A DNA stretch of 64,000 nt from Plotosus lineatus (Eukaryota; Chordata; Actinopteri; Siluriformes; Plotosidae), in assembly GCA_024760905.1 (NCBI GenBank), contig CM045745.1, positions 14,457,782 through 14,521,781 on the forward strand. The letters are read 5' to 3'. Positions 1 to 64,000 of the stretch are shown in pieces. Made by a program: the position numbers and the translations under genes. Under the pieces are notes generated by a model, which saw nothing but the letters and a program-made list of their open reading frames with translations, was not told where the DNA came from and did not search any database. Each line of letters opens with the position of its first letter. The stretch's first letter is position 1.

Positions 1-600
1 TGTTTCTATTTTCCCAGGTCGGTCCTATTCATCGCATATCAGGGACTATGAATCAGGTTGAATACATCAAAATACCTGAAGAAGTCGTGCTGCCTTATGT
101 TGGAGGAAATGCTCTTGAAATGGGTGTTCCAAAAAGACAACAACCCCAAACACACCAGTAAACAGGCAACATCTTGGTTCCAGACAAAATAAAATTGACT
201 TTATTGAGCAATCAGCCCGAACACCGCACCTTAATCCAATAGAAAACTTGTGGAGTGACATAAAAAAATGCAGTTTCTGAAGCAAAACCAAGGAATACAG
301 AAGAACTGTGGAATGTAGTGATATCATTCTGGGCTGGAAAATCTGTTTACAGATGCCAGAAGTTCGTTGACTCCATGCAACACAGATGTACAGCAGTTCT
401 CAGAAACAGTGTTTGTACAGCCAAATACTATTAGTTCAGTGATCCAATGGAAACAAGAATAACACAAATTTAATATTCATGTTTTAATTTCGGATGGAAT
501 GTGTAGTGTTCCCAATGAGTTTGTGTCTATGGAAATAAAAGCTATTATAAGGATTTTGAGCTTTATTCACTTTTTTAAACTTGCACATTATTTTACACAC
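1..600 (+). mobile_element. Tc1/mariner-like transposase remnant (3' part)
   Basis: Reading the plus strand with frameshifts gives the C-terminal catalytic region of a Tc1-like transposase: a block reading WVFQKDNNPKHTS near 123-162, then NPIENLW near 230-250 that carries the last acidic residue of the DDE triad. The frame is broken by stops and indels, so it is inactive. The terminal stretch around 480-560 (ending with words such as tgtctatggaaataaaagc) resembles in reverse complement the start of the element at 33,610, so the two belong to one family. The 5' half lies outside the window or is lost. Confidence 0.75.
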
Positions 601-1097
601 ATACACGCACACACACAAATATACCGTATTTCCCGGAGTACAAGTCGCATTGGCCGAAAAAAAAATGCGTAATAAAGAAAAAGGGGGAAAACAAATATGT
701 CGCAAACTCATGGAAACTGTCTACCTTGGCTTGGAAATCTGCTGGCCGTTTATGTGGTCCGTTGTGATTCTTGCTCTGATATAGAGAAGGGGTTGCGTTG
801 CATGAAGCGGTAACACCAAGAAAGTCCTCACACAAAGTCATTTATATTCAACTCTGTGACAATTACCTGGACGTGGAGACGCAACTGCACTGTTGACAAG
901 CCTCTCCGTGCAGCACGTTGCTCAAACCTCCATGTGATTCAAGATTTTTAATTGCCATTGTGCTTTTACACACATAGGGATTCTTTGTGTGGTTGTTCAA
1001 AGAGTCAAGTTACAAAACAGAAAGGAAGGCCCAAATCAACAAAAACACAAAACTGCTATAAAATAAATACATAAAAATTCTATTTTTAAAAGGGCCT
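600..1097. repeat. repeat-derived spacer
   Basis: A short CA-rich run (597-620) is followed at 626-655 by a stretch (ending gagtacaagtcgcat) that resembles a motif at 6,233-6,250. A segment at 858-930 is closely repeated at 5,790-5,868. No coding signal was seen. This looks like pieces of interspersed repeats surrounding the LINE at 2,193-5,598. Confidence 0.4.
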
Positions 1098-1111
1098 TAC
1101 TCAGACCCAGT

Positions 1112-1430
1112 GTGGGGCTGGTGGCGTAGTGGTTAGGGTGCTGCGCTCATGATCGGGAGGTTGTGAGTTTGAATCCCACTGAGACCCTCACTGTGCTAAG
1201 ACCCCTGGGCAAGGTCTCAACCACAAGTGTGCCTCTGTTCGCCCAGCAGTATAAATGGGTACCAGTAAAAATACACTGGGAAGGTAACCTGCGATGGGCT
1301 AGTGTCCCATCCAGGGGGAGTTGAACTCCTGGTCGCTTCACGCTATGGAAACTGGAGATAAGCACCGGCCTGATGAGTCACGAGGCTCGGGTGTAAAAAC
1401 CCAACAGACTTGCCTACCTACCCACTCAGA
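1112..1430 (+). mobile_element. tRNA-derived SINE
   Basis: The head looks like a tRNA gene promoter. An A-box-like word (tggcgtagtgg) lies near 1,121-1,133, and a B-box-like word (gttgtgagtttgaatccc) follows about 35 bp later near 1,159-1,177. It continues into a body containing gatgggctagtgtcccatcc near 1,294-1,314, a motif common in fish SINE tails. It is not a functional tRNA: no cloverleaf or 3' end follows. AT-rich sequence with short A-rich tracts comes after it (1,440-1,600). Confidence 0.7.
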
Positions 1431-1920
1431 CCCAGTAAACAATATAATAATAAAAGTAATAAAAATAAAATAATAATGATAATGTTAATACAATAAATAA
1501 TTAGTAGATACAATAAGTTAAATTGCACTAAATTATTTTATTATATTATATTATATTATAATTATATATTTATATTTATATTACACTATGCCCATTATTT
1601 TGTTTTGGGGGGGGGGGGGGTGAACAATTCTCTGGGTAAACAAAATGGCCGCAACTTCAACGTTAGATCCTCCACATTCTCAGAGCAAGGTTTGGAGATA
1701 ATCTACAGTCAGTACACCAGGTTTATTTAACGAGATCTGCCGTTCTTCCGCCGAGGGCCTTGTTACTATCCGCTGGTGTAATCGCCTCGTCGGGTGTCCT
1801 CTCCTCAAGCCATGTTTCACAGAAACACCGCATGGAGCAGTTCTGTAGATTCCTCTGCGTTGCAATCTGAGCATGAAGCTCGTCCATCTTGTTTTACAGA
1901 GACTGAACATTTTCAAGCAG
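1431..1920. other. AT-rich spacer with G tract
   Basis: Low-complexity AT-rich DNA (1,440-1,600) ends in a run of about 12 G near 1,608-1,620. The remainder to 1,920 has no supportable gene; short ORFs on either strand lack any recognisable domain. It may be 5' untranslated sequence of the LINE that follows. Confidence 0.4.
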
Positions 1921-2192
1921 TATGACCGAGAATGCTAACCTTCCACTGCTAACCAAGCGCCGGAATCATCGTTCAGCCCCTCACCGCCTGCTGCGTCTTC
2001 GCCTGGGCTTATTGTTATCTGGGGTGCGGCTAGCATTGAGCTCGTTACTAGCTTGTTCTTCTAGATGTGGCCATCTAGCTTTAATCCCGCGATTAGCTTT
2101 TGGTATTTTAGCAATTAGCTTTTTTTTTTTTGTTTTGAACCCGGACGGATTCGAAGGATCACGAACCTTGCAATGAACCAAGGACTAGAAGT

Positions 2193-5100
2193 TTGATGCA
2201 AGCCCTCAAGCAAGCAGCACCAGAATCTAGACGGCGGTGTGGCAGCTGCGGAAGACTCTTTAAGAACGAAAAAGGCGTGAAAATACACCAAGGCAAAACC
2301 AAGTGCAAGGAGCAGTTAAGACAGTGCAAAGCTACTGAAACATCAGCAGCTAATAAGACACAGGAGGATCTGAGCCCGGAAGCTCACCACAGTGCTCAGA
2401 ACCCCCACGTCGAGACCAATCCTGGCGCGACGGCTCAGGAAACAAGAGGTGTAGCAAGTGCCGTGGCCCAGGAGAAGAAAGCTAGATTACAACTTCCACC
2501 ATCAACAGACAAGAGGTGGCAAGTTCTGGATAACAATCTGGACAGCATTCTTGAAAACTGCCTGAAAGGAGAAGCTTGTAAAAAGATCCAGCTCTTGAGC
2601 AAGATCGTTTATGATGAATGCAAGAGTTTGTTTGGAGCTCAAACTGTGAAGTCAAGACCAACCCGAGGAGGAGCAAGTAGAAGACAAAAACAGATAGCTA
2701 AGCTGCGTCAAAACCTCCGCAGTGTCAAGAAATCATGGAAGAAAGCTCCAGAGTCCGAGAAGGAAGGTCTGCAAGAGCTGCACCACACTCTGCATAAGAG
2801 GCTGCTTCAATTCCGGTCAGCTGAGAGACTCCGCAAGAGGCAAAATGAGAAGAAGAAACAAAGAAAGGTGTTCTTCAGCAACCCTTTCCAGTTTTCCTCA
2901 GACCTACTGGGAAAACCCAAGAGTGGCAGACTCCAATGTTCTCAAGTAGAGGTTGAAAAGAGTGTAAAACAAGCACATAGCGACCCTGACAGAACTACAC
3001 CATTAGCAGAACCCCCGTATCCAAAAGAGGAGCCAGATCCTGAAACCCCCTTTGATCTCTCAGACCTGCGCTTCGAAGAAATCAAAAAGGTTGTCAAAGC
3101 TGCAAGATCAAACTCTGCTCCAGGTCCCTCCGGAATTACATACAAGATTTACAAGAATTGCCCAAAGCTTCTCAATCGTCTCTGCAAGCTTCTTCGTACA
3201 ATCTGGAAAAAGAAACAGCTACCATCAGCATGGACCCTGGCAGAAGGTTGTTTTGTACCAAAGGAGCTAGATTCAAGAGGGTTGAACCAGTTCAGGGAAA
3301 TTTCTCTTCTGGACGTAGAAGGAAAGATATTTTGGTCTGTAGTAGCAAAGAAAGCACCACCTTTCTCCTGATTAATCACTACATTGACACCAGCGTGCAG
3401 AAGGGAGGCATCCCAGGCCACTCAGGATGAGTGAGATTATGTAGAGCACACAGCAGCGATAAGCCAGCTGATCAAGGAGGCCAAGAAAAACAAGAGTAAC
3501 TTATCAGTAGTGTGGCTGGACATTGCCAAGGCCTACCCTAGCATACCCCATCTACTAATCGAGAAAGCACTGCAGCAGTACCATGTTCCAACAGAGGTCG
3601 TGCAGTTGGTCATGATTCATCTTACCAACATCAAGATGCGATTTACAGTGAACAACTTCACAACAGGCTAGCAGAGAAGGGAATTATGGCAGGGTGTACC
3701 ATTTCAGTAACACTATTCGTGGCAGCCATGAACTTGCTCCTCAAGGCAGGAATCAGCCAGTGCAGAGGTCCCAAGGCTGACGATGGCACCAGGCACCCAT
3801 CTTGCAGAGCCTTTATGGACGACGTCACTATCATGACAGTCACCAGCAGGAACCCGTTGGATTCTCTCAGCCCTTGAAAAGATGGTGAACTGGGCTAGAA
3901 TGAAAATCAAGCCACCCAAGTCAAGGAGCCTCACTATTACCAAAGGCCAGTTTGGATCACATGGTTTCATTATCCAAGATGAGAAGATTCCCACAATCCA
4001 GGATGAGAGCATTAAATGCCTGGGCAAATGCTTTGACCAGTCATTGGGAGACATAGCAGAGATGTCCAAAAAGCGCTCAAGAAGTGGCTTCAAACAATAG
4101 ATGGAAGTTATCTTCAAGGCCGCTTCAAAGCGTGGTGCTTCCAGTACGGCATTATCCCTAGACTGCAGTGGCCATTCCTGCTCTATGACATGGCCTTCTC
4201 TACAGTAGAGTCAATGGAACGACTGTGCAGCAGATTTATGCGTAAGTGGCTGGGGGTTCCACCAAGCTACAGTATTGTAAATCTTTACAGCAAGTCAGCT
4301 AAGCTAAGTTTTCCTCTGTCATCTGTGATTGAAGAATTCCAGACTGCAAAAGTTAGGACCATTTCTACCCTACGTTTGTCCAAGGACACAGTAGTGCAGC
4401 AAGCAGGGGAAACTGTGAAGACTGGTAGAAAATGGAATCCTCGCAAAGCAGTCCAAGTGGCAGAGGAGGATCTGCGTCATCAAGAGCTGGTGGGAACAGT
4501 TTGCAAAGGAAGATTAGGCCTTGGCAACTACGAGGGTAATCGATGGAGCACAGCAGATGACCGAACAAGAAGAGATATGATTGTGCAACAAACTAGTAAA
4601 GAAGCAGAATACACCAGGTTTGTTAGAGCAGTGGGGTTAGGAAGCCAAGGCAGCTGGACCAAATGGGAATCAGCCATCCAGCGCCCATTCACATGGAAGG
4701 AACTGTGGAATACTGATCAAGGACAGCTCAGCTTCCTACTACGTGCTGTGTCAGACCTGCTTCCTACGCCTTCTAACTTGCGGATTTGGGGAAAAGAGGA
4801 GGACGCCTCATGCTCTCTGGGAAAAGGAAACAACTGCTCCCTGAATCACATCCTCTCAGCATGTCCTAAGGCTCTGGGAGAGGGGAGGTACCGATGGAGG
4901 CATGACACTGTCTTAAGAGAGATTGCCATAGTGGTGGACCAGCGCAGAGTGGAAGTCAACCATCAAAGTATCCAGGATACAGGAAAACCTGTATGAAGAC
5001 CAAGCCTAGCAAGCCTGCAACTAGAGGCTCAGTCCTGGCTTTAGCCTCCGACTGGTAGCTTCTTGTGGATGTGCAGAGGAAGTTGAAATTTCCAGAAGAT

Positions 5101-5598
5101 ATAGCAGTTACTCAGGTGCGCCCAGATATGCTGCTACTATCCCGAGAAACGAAAGCCATCCACATAATCGAGCTTACAGTTCCCTGGGAGGATAGATTTG
5201 ACATCTCACACGAACTGAAAGTGGCAAAATACCAGGACTTGGTAGATGAAACTTGTATGAAAGGGTGGAAAGCAAGCCTGATGCCAATAGAGGTTGGATG
5301 CAGGGGTTTTTGTTGCAACATCTACAAGAAACTTCCTGCACAAGATAGGTCTTACCCCTACCGCCACAAAGAAGGCGATAAAGACCATAGCTGCTTCAGC
5401 AGAGACATGCTCAAGGTGGCTGTGGATCAAGAGGAGCGAGAGTTGGACCACAGTCAATTACAAGCCAGGAGAGTAGTGTGTAGATGCACGTTAGAAGACC
5501 TCAACAATCAACCAGAAGCCAGCCTGCAGGTGCGGACAGTCTTTTGTCTTTGCTGCCCCACTCAGGTGAAGCGTACAGGTTTCGGGGCGAAACGCTAA
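2193..5598 (+). pseudogene. Broken non-LTR retrotransposon, REL-endonuclease type (R2/R4/HERO-like)
   Basis: Four plus-strand pieces form one degraded ORF. At 2,193-3,371 there is an N-terminal CX2CX12HX5C zinc finger (about residues 16-37), then a basic region, then the start of the reverse transcriptase (APGPSGITYKIYK). Motif A reads LDIAKAYPSIPH near 3,520. Motif C reads FMDD at 3,812-3,823, a variant of the usual YxDD. At 4,190-4,996 a CCHC-like knuckle (NHILSACP) is followed by RYRWRHD. At 5,065-5,598 there is a PD-(D/E)XK-like endonuclease core (RPDMLLL, then IIELTVPWEDRFD). RT followed by CCHC and this nuclease is the layout of R2/R4/HERO-clade elements. Stops and frameshifts near 3,371, 3,669, 4,100 and 4,996 make it inactive. 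The exact clade is not proven from sequence alone. Confidence 0.8.
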
Positions 5599-5699
5599 AG
5601 ACCCTGAGATACCTGCTGATGATGCAGACTAGGCACGAAGAAACAACAACCACAAGCTGCTGATTATAAAGACGCTAATCAAGCTTTGAGGAGCATCAT

Positions 5700-6300
5700 G
5701 GATCGACATTTAAAAACCTTTTCTTCATTACAGTAATAATAATCTCCATTTTTCTGCACTTTTTCTTGTTAGAATTATTTGTAATAATTTCGCTACCTGG
5801 ACATGGAGATGCAATTACAGTGTTGAAAAGCCTCTCCCTGTGGCACGTTGCTCAAGCACCCATGTGCGAGCTTCTTCCTCTAGCTGTTGCTATCTAGCTT
5901 TTAGCCCGCGATTAGCTTTTTTTTTTGTTTTCTTCATTGCAGTAATAATAATCTCTGCTTTTCTCCAGTCCCTCACAAGTTTCTCGTTCACTCCAAACTA
6001 TCTGCTGCTCAATTACCATTTTCTGCTGCATATTTCACTACTGCAGTTTGTAATTCGCGGAATAGGATTTTCTTTTGGGGCCCATTTCTTCAGTGGTGGA
6101 TGAGAAGGTACTGCTACCCAAGCCTAGATGCCCTCCTGTCGTTGTGAGTGTAAAAATAACAAACATGTGAAATTATGTTTATGACAACGAACAGAATTAT
6201 ATGTAATAATTTCACATATAAATTGCTCTGGAGTATAAGTCGCACCTTCCACCAACGTATGAAAAAAGGTGTGGCATGTCGTCAGGAAAATATGGAATAT
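5700..6300. repeat. Short duplicated segments at the 3' flank of the LINE
   Basis: Two similar stretches (5,712-5,760 and 5,930-5,980, each starting ttttcttcatt.cagtaataataatctc) lie in tandem. The segment 5,790-5,925 repeats sequence from upstream of the LINE (858-930 and 2,050-2,130, including the words gcctctcc and cccgcgattagctttt). This may reflect terminal repeats of the LINE, a tandem insertion or a duplication. No gene was seen. Confidence 0.45.
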
Positions 6301-6847
6301 AACTGTGTATGTGTGTATTTTTGCATTTAAATGGGTGAATTTTTATATAGATAATGAATACCACTCTAAAACATGTGCCTCTGCACTTGTACTAGACAAA
6401 TTTGACATTTTAATTCATCCAAAGGTTTTTGGATAAAAAAGAACTTTAAAATAATTTTTTTTAAATGTTCTTACTTTACTCTTTTTAGCCATATATGTGT
6501 GTATTAAACAAAATAATGGTTGTTAGCACATCCTCCATCCAGCAAGAAGGTCTCTGCTTCAAGGCTCAGGTGTTTCTGCATTGAATTTGCATGTTCTTCC
6601 CATACTATACATGTACATTAAGTTAACTGGCTACTCCAAACTATTGCCAGACAGGATGTGAATGTGAATGATTGTGTGTGTTGGTGGTATGATGTCTGGT
6701 GAGGTGTTTTGAGTTTACTTCGCCTTTGCCCAGAGTCGACTCCCTGTGATTCTAGTAGGTTTAAGTAGCAGATGAATGAGTGAGATTAAAGTTAAACTAC
6801 AGTATGTAAACTGTTTCATTAGTAATTTTTGTGTCTCCATCTTGCAG
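6301..6847. other. Intron of trappc14 (no other feature)
   Basis: Plain AT-rich intron sequence ending in a pyrimidine tract and an acceptor (cttgcag) at 6,841-6,847. No repeat family or ORF could be recognised. Confidence 0.5.
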
Positions 6848-19809
<12,962 letters not shown>

Positions 19810-19810
19810 G

Positions 19811-19851
<41 letters not shown>

Positions 19852-21840
19852 ACTGGGAAGAATAGGAAGTGTCACACTGGAATTTCATTTTGAAACCTTG
19901 GTTGTAGTGAGTGAAGTTGTTAATAATCAAACTTGAACATAATTTTTTCTGGAAACGTGGAATGTTTGAGATTCAGTGTAATGTAGTAGACACAGGGTCT
20001 TTGAGTTTTATTAGTGTTTAAGTGAGGGGTGAATAGTTATTGATTTGTTTGCAAGCTGTGCATTAAAGACTCCACATTTTCAATTCAGATCAAACTCAAT
20101 ATGCTACTGTTTATTCACTTATGTCTGAATGGAAGGTGAAATGGCAACCCAGAAATACTGTAATTCATAAATTTGTGAAGTAGTTCAGTCACTTTAAGGC
20201 TTTGTTTTAAATTTCTTACTTTTGTGCTGATTCAGTGAATTGTGTGAAGGCAAGTATCAGAGAAAACACACAAGCTCATGAATCAAGAGGAAGCTAACCT
20301 GCCTGAATGTTTATTTTTAACATTTGTGAGTCAGTCTTTTCTGATTGTTTGTATTATTGAATACTATTCCACTGATTTCCACCAGTGGACCTTTTTTTTT
20401 TTGTTTTTTTTTTGTTCTCGGAATTCTTAAAATTATTCTGAATGTTAATTTATTTATATTTTTTGTGGTTTTGCCAGTCCTAATGCCTACATCTATTACT
20501 TTTGCTCCAGCGCAATCCTTTATGTTTTCCAATCTTAAAGTTTATTTTTTTATACATGTTTGAGCCTTTAAATTAACTAGTTGTGGGTGTTTTTCCTTTT
20601 GTTCCTTTTTGTTTGTTGATGCCTAATATAAGCTGCTATTACGTATCAAAGTACATTTCAATCTTAAGTGTTTGTGGAAGCCGAAATGCAAAGTATGGAG
20701 ATGGAGCAGCAACAGCAGATTTTGTCTGTCTCTTTGGCTGATGATGATGATCATGATGGTTTAAAAAAAGCTCTGAAAGGCCAAATCAAATCCTTGGACA
20801 GAAACCTCAGTGCTATAGTGTAGTATAATCATACATATTCCCAAATAAAACAGATTTTTCTTACCTAATACATCATTATTGTAAATTTAATAGAATACAG
20901 AATGTTTGCTCTTGCCATATGAAACTTGAAGCTTTTCCATAAGCCACGGATTTCTGTCCATATTTTATATTATATTAATTGAGTCCAATGTTGTATGCCA
21001 GTGCCCCAGCAGTGGCTGCCAGCCCTGTATTATTGATGCTTGTATATATTTTCGAATTGGGAGGAGGGGTTCAGGTGCCGATGCTCATATTCTTCTATGC
21101 TGTATTAGTATTTGAACCGAAGGCATCAATCCTCTGCACTAATTTTATATTAGCATTTAATGACTGGTAAGATTTGACCCACTGAATACAACAGAATGGG
21201 TGTGTTTTAAGCTTTATTGCTTGTTTGGAAACCACATGATCACTTCTTGTCAATCAGCCAAGTTTGTTTGCATTCCATAACAAAATTTAGTTACAGAGTG
21301 AAGCTATCTGTTTGAAATTTCAGTTCTTTATTGTCCAATATTTACAATCTGTGATCAGGATCTTTTTATTTTTATGAACCACCTGACTGACCTACTGTAG
21401 ATGAGGTGTGCAAATGTGAGTAATAATGCCATAGCTTCAGTAGGAAGAACTCTTCATTCTTTCAATGTTCAACAAACCAGATCTTTCGTGCAACTGTTTC
21501 AAACTTTGGATCAGAAAACTTGAATTTGGTACTACTTCACAAATGTGTTCAAGACATGGAAGTTCATGTTTATTATTACTGTTATTATTATAATTTAAAT
21601 ATCATAGGAGACAATTTGGGACATTTATTGTATGTGTTATGGAGTGTGTCCCCCCAGCACTTTATTGCAATTGTTTAATCGTTCTTGGATTGTCAGTTGA
21701 TTTGATTACTGATGCCTCCTGGTTTACTTATCTTATTGTCTGAAATGTTTAAATGACAAAATGTGTTCAAAGTTTGTAACAAGGTATAGTTACTTACTGG
21801 GTAATGCACTTGAAAGAACCAAATAAATGGATATGGGCAT
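19810..21840 (+). other. trappc14: trappc14 3' untranslated region (inferred)
   Basis: About 2 kb of non-repetitive sequence after the stop, apart from a (CA)n at 19,814-19,848. No further ORF was found. Candidate AATAAA signals occur at 20,844 and 21,822. The extent is inferred, not proven. Confidence 0.55.
21822..21827 (+). terminator. Polyadenylation signal for trappc14 (distal)
   Basis: AATAAA on the plus strand. A proximal alternative is at 20,844-20,849. Confidence 0.55.
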
Positions 21841-21905
21841 TGATGATGTTTCTTTACAAACCAACAACCACAACATACAGTACATTGCTTAGAAAAACTT
21901 AGTGC

Positions 21906-21911
21906 TTTATT
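21906..21911 (-). terminator. Polyadenylation signal for the zonadhesin-like gene
   Basis: AATAAA read on the minus strand, about 320 nt beyond the stop codon at 22,231-22,233. Cleavage would fall near 21,885-21,895, leaving only a few tens of bases to the distal trappc14 end. Confidence 0.55.
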
Positions 21912-22230
21912 GCCTTTAATAGATTAAAGTGAAGTTGACTAAATAAGTTATAGCAGATGATTTAAAAAATTTACAATTGGCAAAAGCGTCCAGTGTAATT
22001 TAATAGTTCTTGTTCACGTATCAATTCCTGCAACATTTACGTTTCAATAAATACAAAAATGAGATTATATCCAAATTAATACAGATGTCCGAGTTAGAAC
22101 TTGGATGATGATAACACTTTGCTGTCCACACTTGTTCTGTCATCCAGACTTTCATACTGATTATCTGTGAGCAGATGATAAGGTCTATTAGTCAAATTAT
22201 AGAGTTCGTCAGAATAATCAAAAACAACGT

Positions 22231-62648
<40,418 letters not shown>

Positions 62649-62759
62649 CTGCACAAAGACATACCACACACCAGCACATTATACAGGAATTATAACAGGA
62701 ATACATAAATTTGAATAAAAATGAGAAACATCTATTGCATTTCATTTTTTTCAAAATGA

Positions 62760-63690
62760 GATACAGACGCTCCCCGACTTACGTTCATTCGTTTTACGTT
62801 TTTTCGATTAAATGTTTGTTTTTTTCTCTTCAAAAAAACAAACCTTATGTCAAATTTTGAGTTTAGTGTACTCTCTGTAGTACGAGGCGTACCTACGTAG
62901 TATGCTGACGTAATGACGTAATGACACAATGACGTAATGACTCTGTGTCCATTGTTTACAAACGACAGACTGAACGTGTCCCTGCGTCTTCCCAGTTCAC
63001 TGCATGTTAGCCTTGTTTTAAGACGTCGTCTCTGTGATCTTTGTGTTTACACTGTTTTGTAGACTTTTGTAACCCTAAGCAAATATGGTTGGTCAGAAGC
63101 ATAAGCCTACTAGCATGGGTGCAAGTTTTCCGGCACATGCCGGAATTTCCAGTTTTCCCAAGACTGAATTAACTATCAGCTCGGATTGGCACAATCTACC
63201 ATGCATACTCAGTTAAGCAAAGAGAGTTGTAAAATGAATGAAAACCCGAATCCAGAAGAGAGAACTCTCCGCTCTGCTGGTGATTCACATCAGTGCAGGC
63301 TGAGTACTAAATGAGTATTCAACAGCCCCCCTGCTCACTTGAAAGACTGGAAATCTGGATAACCCGCGCTTTGTCTCAAGCACAAGCAAGTGAACTACTT
63401 TTGGTGGAGCGCCTCACATATTGTAAGCGTTGATTGGCTGTTTTAAGCTTCATGTAAAGTGACTCGGCTCAGCTTCATGTAAAGTGACCATCCATCTACC
63501 ATCGGAACCATTTACAAGCAGAAAGATCGCATCATAGAGAATGTTAAATGTTATATTTGATACTATATTTCATATTTGATTAGTGATATTGACTTAAATT
63601 TATCTCTTAAATTATTTTGCTTGAATTTAAGTTATTCGAAATTAGTGTTGATATTATTTGATATATTTGGTATTATTTTACAATGTTATG
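62760..63690. mobile_element. Inverted-repeat element in unit 4, interrupted by a SINE
   Basis: Left end tacagacgctccccgactta at 62,762; the interior is collinear with the unit 2 copy to about 63,690, where SINE copy 6 interrupts it. The right end is not in the window. Confidence 0.75.
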
Positions 63691-64000
63691 TTTGTCTGTC
63701 TGTCTGTCTGTCTGTCTTCCTTTCGGATTTTTTCCTTTTACTTGGGAGTCGCCACAGTGAATCCTCTGATTCGCACGTTTGATTTGGCAGAGGATTTAAG
63801 CGCCGGATGCCCTTCCTGTCACAACACCTTTAGCAAGGGACAGAAACACACTGACGACTTTGCAGCCTACTCTTTACGAAAGTCAGCAACGGTTCTTTTA
63901 CATGCCTCTCACCATAGACAGTGAGAGACATGGCCCGCCTTTGATAACCCAGTTTGCCGCACTGGGGGGAGACAGTGACAACCTTGTGGAGAGTGGGATT
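63691..64000 (-). mobile_element. SINE copy 6 (runs off the window)
   Basis: Same family as the other five; on the minus strand the tail end carries a (GACA)n (tgtctg repeats at 63,692-63,716 on the plus strand). Inserted into the unit 4 inverted-repeat element, so it is younger than that element copy. The head lies beyond 64,000. Confidence 0.85.

Noticed and set aside
626..6300. A single large hAT-like element with ends at 626 and 6,300
   Set aside because: Both places share gagtaNaagtcgca, but in direct rather than inverted orientation, and no 8-bp target duplication was seen; the similarity may be two separate repeat fragments.

Overview
This window is vertebrate, almost certainly teleost fish, nuclear DNA. 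It has spliced genes with GT-AG introns, many microsatellites, Tc1/mariner-like DNA transposons, tRNA-derived SINEs and several LINE clades typical of fish genomes. There is no operon-like organisation, CRISPR array or prokaryotic signal.

Layout. (1) 1-6,300: transposon debris: a Tc1-like transposase remnant, a tRNA-derived SINE, and a broken LINE whose layout (zinc finger, RT, CCHC, restriction-like endonuclease) fits the R2/R4/HERO-type clades. (2) 6,848-19,809, plus strand: the last five coding exons of trappc14 (C7orf43/MAP11), a TRAPP-complex subunit. Its introns hold an RTE-type LINE, a second deleted copy of it, SINEs, inverted-repeat DNA elements and microsatellites. Its 3' UTR runs to about 21,840. 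(3) 21,885-62,648, minus strand, tail to tail with trappc14: a very large zonadhesin-like gene. I could trace 90 coding exons with consistent splice phases. They encode 4,694 residues in one open frame, and the 5' end lies beyond 64,000.

The zonadhesin-like protein, N to C, is built from VWD-C8-TIL-TILa modules. The N-terminal part is an array of near-identical 18-exon units. Every complete unit has the same 18 exon lengths, totals 2,790 nt (930 codons), and starts and ends in phase 1. Three complete units and part of a fourth are present. Each unit reads: Pro/Thr linker, TIL-TILa, VWD(B)-C8-TIL-TILa, VWD(A)-C8-TIL-TILa. After the array come three diverged VWD-C8-TIL-TILa modules, one EGF-like domain, one transmembrane helix and a short Ser-rich cytoplasmic tail. 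This is the membrane-anchored zonadhesin layout. The homology of the array stops abruptly near 38,880.

The most notable material is this recent tandem expansion and the marks of recombination inside it. A roughly 1.05 kb inverted-repeat element sits in the same intron of units 2-4 but not unit 1. In unit 3 that intron is a chimera of two element copies joined by about 175 bp of another intron of the same gene. Also notable are a SINE family whose body resembles both ends of the resident RTE LINE, a GC-AG intron, and microsatellites lying against splice sites. All coordinates and splice calls were made by eye from sequence; no alignments or database searches were run.
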